DNA of 64,000 nucleotides from an uncultured Clostridia bacterium (GTDB taxonomy: Bacteria; Bacillota; Clostridia; Lachnospirales; Lachnospiraceae): positions 1 to 64,000 of the forward strand of contig CANDNA010000007.1 of the NCBI GenBank assembly GCA_947385955.1, given 5' to 3'. The translations under genes were made by a program, and so were the position numbers. The notes under the pieces are model-generated. The model searched no databases. It was given only the letters and a program-made list of their open reading frames with translations, and was not told where the DNA came from. Positions within the stretch are counted from its first letter, which is position 1; every line of letters starts with the position of its first letter. Shown here piece by piece: positions 61,354-64,000 of this stretch.

Positions 61354-62775
61354 ATGTATTTAGGAATCATTCTTCATTTATGCAGCAAGCTGTCATTTGT
61401 GGTGGGAAGCTATACCATGCACTTTTTTCTGGGCCGTTATCTGCCGGAAGCGGAATATGGCGTGGTGGGGACCATTATTACCATCATGAATTTTGAATAT
61501 ATCTTTTTTACGGACGGTGTCAGGCAGGGGATGGCAAAGGCCATTTCCATGAATCAATATGAAGAAAAAGATCTGATCCGGACGGGACTGCTGTTTCAGA
61601 GCGCCATTGTACTGCTCTTTTTTGGCGGTACCTATCTGGGCGCCCCGCTGATTGCGGATCTGCTGGGGGACGTTTCCCTGATCCCCTATATCCGGAACCT
61701 GGCATTTCTGCTGCCCTTTACCGGGCTGTATTCGCTGATGCTGGGGATTTTAAACGGTCATAAAGCGTTCCGTGCGGAGGCAGGGACCGGGATTGTCTAT
61801 CCTATTCTGAAACTGAGCGTGATCCCGGCGGTGCTGTTTGTCTTTGAGGATGCGATTCTGGCAACACAGATGGGATTTTTGTTTGCGGCAGTGGTGATCT
61901 CTCTGTTTTCGGTATCCCGTGTGGGACAGATCCGGTCTGCATTTCACCGGGCGGCTGCCAGAATGCCAAAAGGGGAATATGCCAGGACTGCGGCCAGCTA
62001 TCTGCTGCTGTTTGGGGCAACCACATTTATGATGAATCTGGATACGTTGATACTGAAACGGGTGTCCGGAGACAATGAAATTGTCGGCTATTATACGGGA
62101 GTGGCCAATTTTGCCAAGATTCCCTATTATCTTCTGACCGCATTTTATACGGTGGTGCTTCCGGTGATTACCGGAAGTTATATGCAGGGAAAGATCGGGG
62201 AAGCGAGGGAAAAAATTGCGGATGTGATCAGTCTGGTGCTGGGATTTATACTGCCTGTTGTGTCAGTGGTTTCCGCAGCTTCGGGACATATTCTGGGGCT
62301 CTTTTACCGTCCCAGCTATCGGCGGGGAGAAAATGCGCTGGCGCTGCTGATCTTTGCCATTGGGTTTCTGGGTATGACGCTGATTTTCTCCATGATTCTT
62401 TCTGCTGCGGATCAGAAAAAGCTGCTGGCCGGGCTTTCTGTGGGTATGCTGGCAGTGCAGGCGGTGCTGTGTGTGATTCTGACCGGTCAGTACTCCCTTA
62501 CGGGAACAGCGGCTGCCACATGGATTGCAGCCGGCGGCGGAATGCTGGTTTCCGGTGTGTGCGTGGTGCGTATTTTTGGTGTTTTCTGGCAGAAAAAACA
62601 TACGCTGCTCCTGGCAGGCAATGGAGCAGCATACGGGATTCTGTTATTGTTTTTCCGGCAGGTACAGATCGGTAATTTCTTTGTACTGGCGGGACTGTGC
62701 GCACTGTTTTATCTGATCCTGGCCGGCGCAGCCGCATGGAAACTGGATCTGCCGGGAAAGCTCAGGAGCCGATAA
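61354..62775 (+). CDS. Wzx/MviN-like oligosaccharide flippase (second copy)
   Basis: This 473-residue protein has about thirteen helices. It starts LCSKLSFVVGSYTMHFFLGR, with LPEAEYGVVGTI and the second-half start YLLLFGATTFMMNLDTLILK, as in polysaccharide flippases. GAAAGGA precedes the ATG. It is a second flippase in the island beside the one at 43042 and the ABC type at 25292, so more than one lipid-linked product may be exported. Its last 14 bases overlap the convergent gene. Confidence 0.87.
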   Translation: MYLGIILHLCSKLSFVVGSYTMHFFLGRYLPEAEYGVVGTIITIMNFEYIFFTDGVRQGMAKAISMNQYEEKDLIRTGLLFQSAIVLLFFGGTYLGAPLIADLLGDVSLIPYIRNLAFLLPFTGLYSLMLGILNGHKAFRAEAGTGIVYPILKLSVIPAVLFVFEDAILATQMGFLFAAVVISLFSVSRVGQIRSAFHRAAARMPKGEYARTAASYLLLFGATTFMMNLDTLILKRVSGDNEIVGYYTGVANFAKIPYYLLTAFYTVVLPVITGSYMQGKIGEAREKIADVISLVLGFILPVVSVVSAASGHILGLFYRPSYRRGENALALLIFAIGFLGMTLIFSMILSAADQKKLLAGLSVGMLAVQAVLCVILTGQYSLTGTAAATWIAAGGGMLVSGVCVVRIFGVFWQKKHTLLLAGNGAAYGILLLFFRQVQIGNFFVLAGLCALFYLILAGAAAWKLDLPGKLRSR

Positions 62776-64000
62776 AGCCGGCGATCCTGGAGGCTATGGC
62801 CTTCCTGCCTTCTGCATTCAGGCTTTCGTTATCTTCTTCCAGATAGGACTTATAATTGTCCTCGTTAATGGTTCCCAGATAATTGTCAATAAAGGAAACG
62901 GCGTTGGCGGCCGCAATATTTTTGTAGGCGATCATGTAAGCTGCCAGTGTGCCCTGTCCCATATTCAGAATACTGCCGGGCTGGCTTTCTCCGTTTTCAT
63001 CCTCTATACAGGCAAAATAGGGAGAGGATACGATCACACGAATATGAGGATAGGCCTGCTGAATCAGAAGAATGGACTGCCAGAGACAGCCGCAGCAGGA
63101 GGCGGGGATGGTATCGTCATAGGGACCCACCAGAAGCCGCTGATCCTCATAGTCATGATGATCATACAAAATGGTAATCACGTCTACCTTACTCATATCC
63201 AGCGTTTTCAGCATGTCTACGATTTCCGCTACGTCCTCATCCCCGTCCCAGGAACGGGCATTGTCCTCCAGCAGTGTGAAATCCTGTGAAGTAATACAGT
63301 ATACCATCCAGTACAGACTGAATACATCCGCCTGATAGGATTCGTCATAGGTGGCGTTTTTTACGGAAAGGTAAGTGTTTTTCAGACTGGCGTCATAGAC
63401 TTTTCCGCCGGTCATCTGTTCCACCTGCATACCGATGCTGTCGTCCTGTCCCCTTGTATCGGCCAGTGAATCGTTGCCAAGGAGCAGAATGGTGGTCACA
63501 CCGTCGTCTGCCTGTCCTGCAAGCATCTGAGAATCGGGAGCTACCACATAATCCTCTGATTCGGTATCAAATTCGCTGGTGTCCTCATTGGGATCATATC
63601 CGGAGTCTTTGCCTCTGTTCCAGATGGAAAGCCGGATGATACCTGTGATTCCGATCAGCAGGATGATACTGATGATCCCGATGTGAATATAAGATACGGG
63701 AGAACGCCGGAGGCGTCTGCTTTTTGCCGCGGCAGATTTACTGCCTGGTTTTTTGCCGGATTTCTTTTTTTTACCTGTCGTTTGTCTTCCCGTGCTTTTG
63801 CTTTTTTTGGGGCCTGTTCCGGGCGGCAGGGATTTGCCGGAGCCGGATTTTCTGGTGGCGCCTGGTTTGCCGGAGCCGGATTTTCTGCCGGCGCCCGGTT
63901 TACCGGAACCAGGCCTGCTCTGCCCGGAGCCGGATTTGGAAGCAGCCGGTTTACGCCTGCCGGAACCGGGCTTTTTGGCGCCGGTGGTGGAGGGGTTCGG
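62762..64000 (-). CDS. SGNH-like secreted-domain protein with Lys/Gly/Ser repeat tail (5' truncated)
   Basis: The frame runs off the window edge. The visible 412 residues have a long basic N-terminal region of about 115 residues rich in Lys, Gly, Ser and Pro. One membrane helix (HIGIIISII and onward) follows, with an acidic linker, then an outer domain of about 260 residues. The domain has ILLLGNDSLADTRGQDDSIG as SGNH block I and NESLNAEGRKAIA near the C-terminus. This is an inside-out orientation with the repeat tail in the cytosol. A relation to the DltD/AlgJ-like partners in the island is likely but the motifs differ. The true start is outside the window. Confidence 0.7.
   Translation of the reverse strand, partial: PNPSTTGAKKPGSGRRKPAASKSGSGQSRPGSGKPGAGRKSGSGKPGATRKSGSGKSLPPGTGPKKSKSTGRQTTGKKKKSGKKPGSKSAAAKSRRLRRSPVSYIHIGIISIILLIGITGIIRLSIWNRGKDSGYDPNEDTSEFDTESEDYVVAPDSQMLAGQADDGVTTILLLGNDSLADTRGQDDSIGMQVEQMTGGKVYDASLKNTYLSVKNATYDESYQADVFSLYWMVYCITSQDFTLLEDNARSWDGDEDVAEIVDMLKTLDMSKVDVITILYDHHDYEDQRLLVGPYDDTIPASCCGCLWQSILLIQQAYPHIRVIVSSPYFACIEDENGESQPGSILNMGQGTLAAYMIAYKNIAAANAVSFIDNYLGTINEDNYKSYLEEDNESLNAEGRKAIASRIAGFIGS
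63836..63901 (-). repeat. Two tandem 33-bp repeats encoding KSGSGKPGA(T/G)R-type units
   Basis: Units at 63836-63868 and 63869-63901 differ at a few positions; a more diverged third unit may extend to about 63938. Each encodes eleven residues rich in Gly, Ser and Lys in the cytosolic tail. Such repeats can change copy number. Confidence 0.8.

Overview
The window looks like part of a Gram-positive, Clostridia-type chromosome. Lachnospiraceae is the most likely family, but this is inferred from style and not proved. The signs are strong AGGAGG-like ribosome sites, TTG and GTG starts, dense operons, CotH-kinase proteins, DltD/MBOAT-type acylation pairs and no outer-membrane export genes. Almost the whole window is a surface-glycan (capsule, wall polysaccharide or teichoic-acid-like) island. 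It is built as a mosaic of short operons on alternating strands, with an antiphage operon in the middle. No rRNA, tRNA, CRISPR array, transposase or integrase was seen.

Layout. (1) 1-2560: end of a glycosylation operon with two EmrE-like membrane subunits, a polyprenyl-phosphate sugar transferase and an acyltransferase, closed by a clear terminator. (2) 2782-17317: AT-rich operon that begins with an XRE regulator. It carries a CDP-deoxysugar pathway (rfbF, rfbH, rfbG) with an unusual carbon-chain module: acetaldehyde dehydrogenase, 4-hydroxy-2-oxovalerate aldolase, a ThDP enzyme and an NAD-dependent epimerase/reductase. It also has an FkbM methyltransferase, a DPM1-like transferase, GtrA and two large polytopic proteins. 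Four genes here contain 7-9 bp poly-G tracts. (3) 17358-23791: a RADAR-type operon (RdrA ATPase and RdrB adenosine deaminase) with its own promoter and a small unknown gene in front. (4) 23851-27031: GDP-mannose synthesis (ManC) and an ABC flippase. (5) 26967-33119, minus strand: glycosyltransferases, a sugar aminotransferase with an acetyltransferase, and membrane proteins. (6) 33281-44292, plus: two CotH kinases, a GT-C-like protein, an MBOAT/SGNH acylation pair, a GT4 and a Wzx-like flippase. (7) 44304-48182, minus: a GT2, a large membrane protein and a small membrane-anchored protein. (8) 48360-60070, plus: an acyltransferase 3, a second MBOAT/SGNH pair, a membrane protein apparently split by one in-frame TGA, UDP-glucuronate 4-epimerase, a third CotH kinase, a GT-C-like protein and a GT2. 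(9) 60081-61253, minus: GT4. (10) 61354-62775, plus: a second flippase. (11) 62762-64000, minus, cut by the window edge: an SGNH-like secreted-domain protein with a lysine/glycine/serine repeat tail.

How it fits together (inference). Nucleotide sugars (CDP-branched deoxysugar, GDP-mannose, UDP-galacturonate and an amino-deoxy sugar) feed cytosolic GT2/GT4 enzymes on a lipid carrier. Flippases move intermediates outward. GT-C-like, DPM1-like and GtrA proteins add side sugars outside the membrane, and MBOAT/SGNH pairs, acyltransferases and possibly CotH kinases decorate the product. Base composition changes near 23.9 kb: by hand count 7081-7140 is 28% GC and 24061-24120 is 63% GC, so at least two sources are likely.
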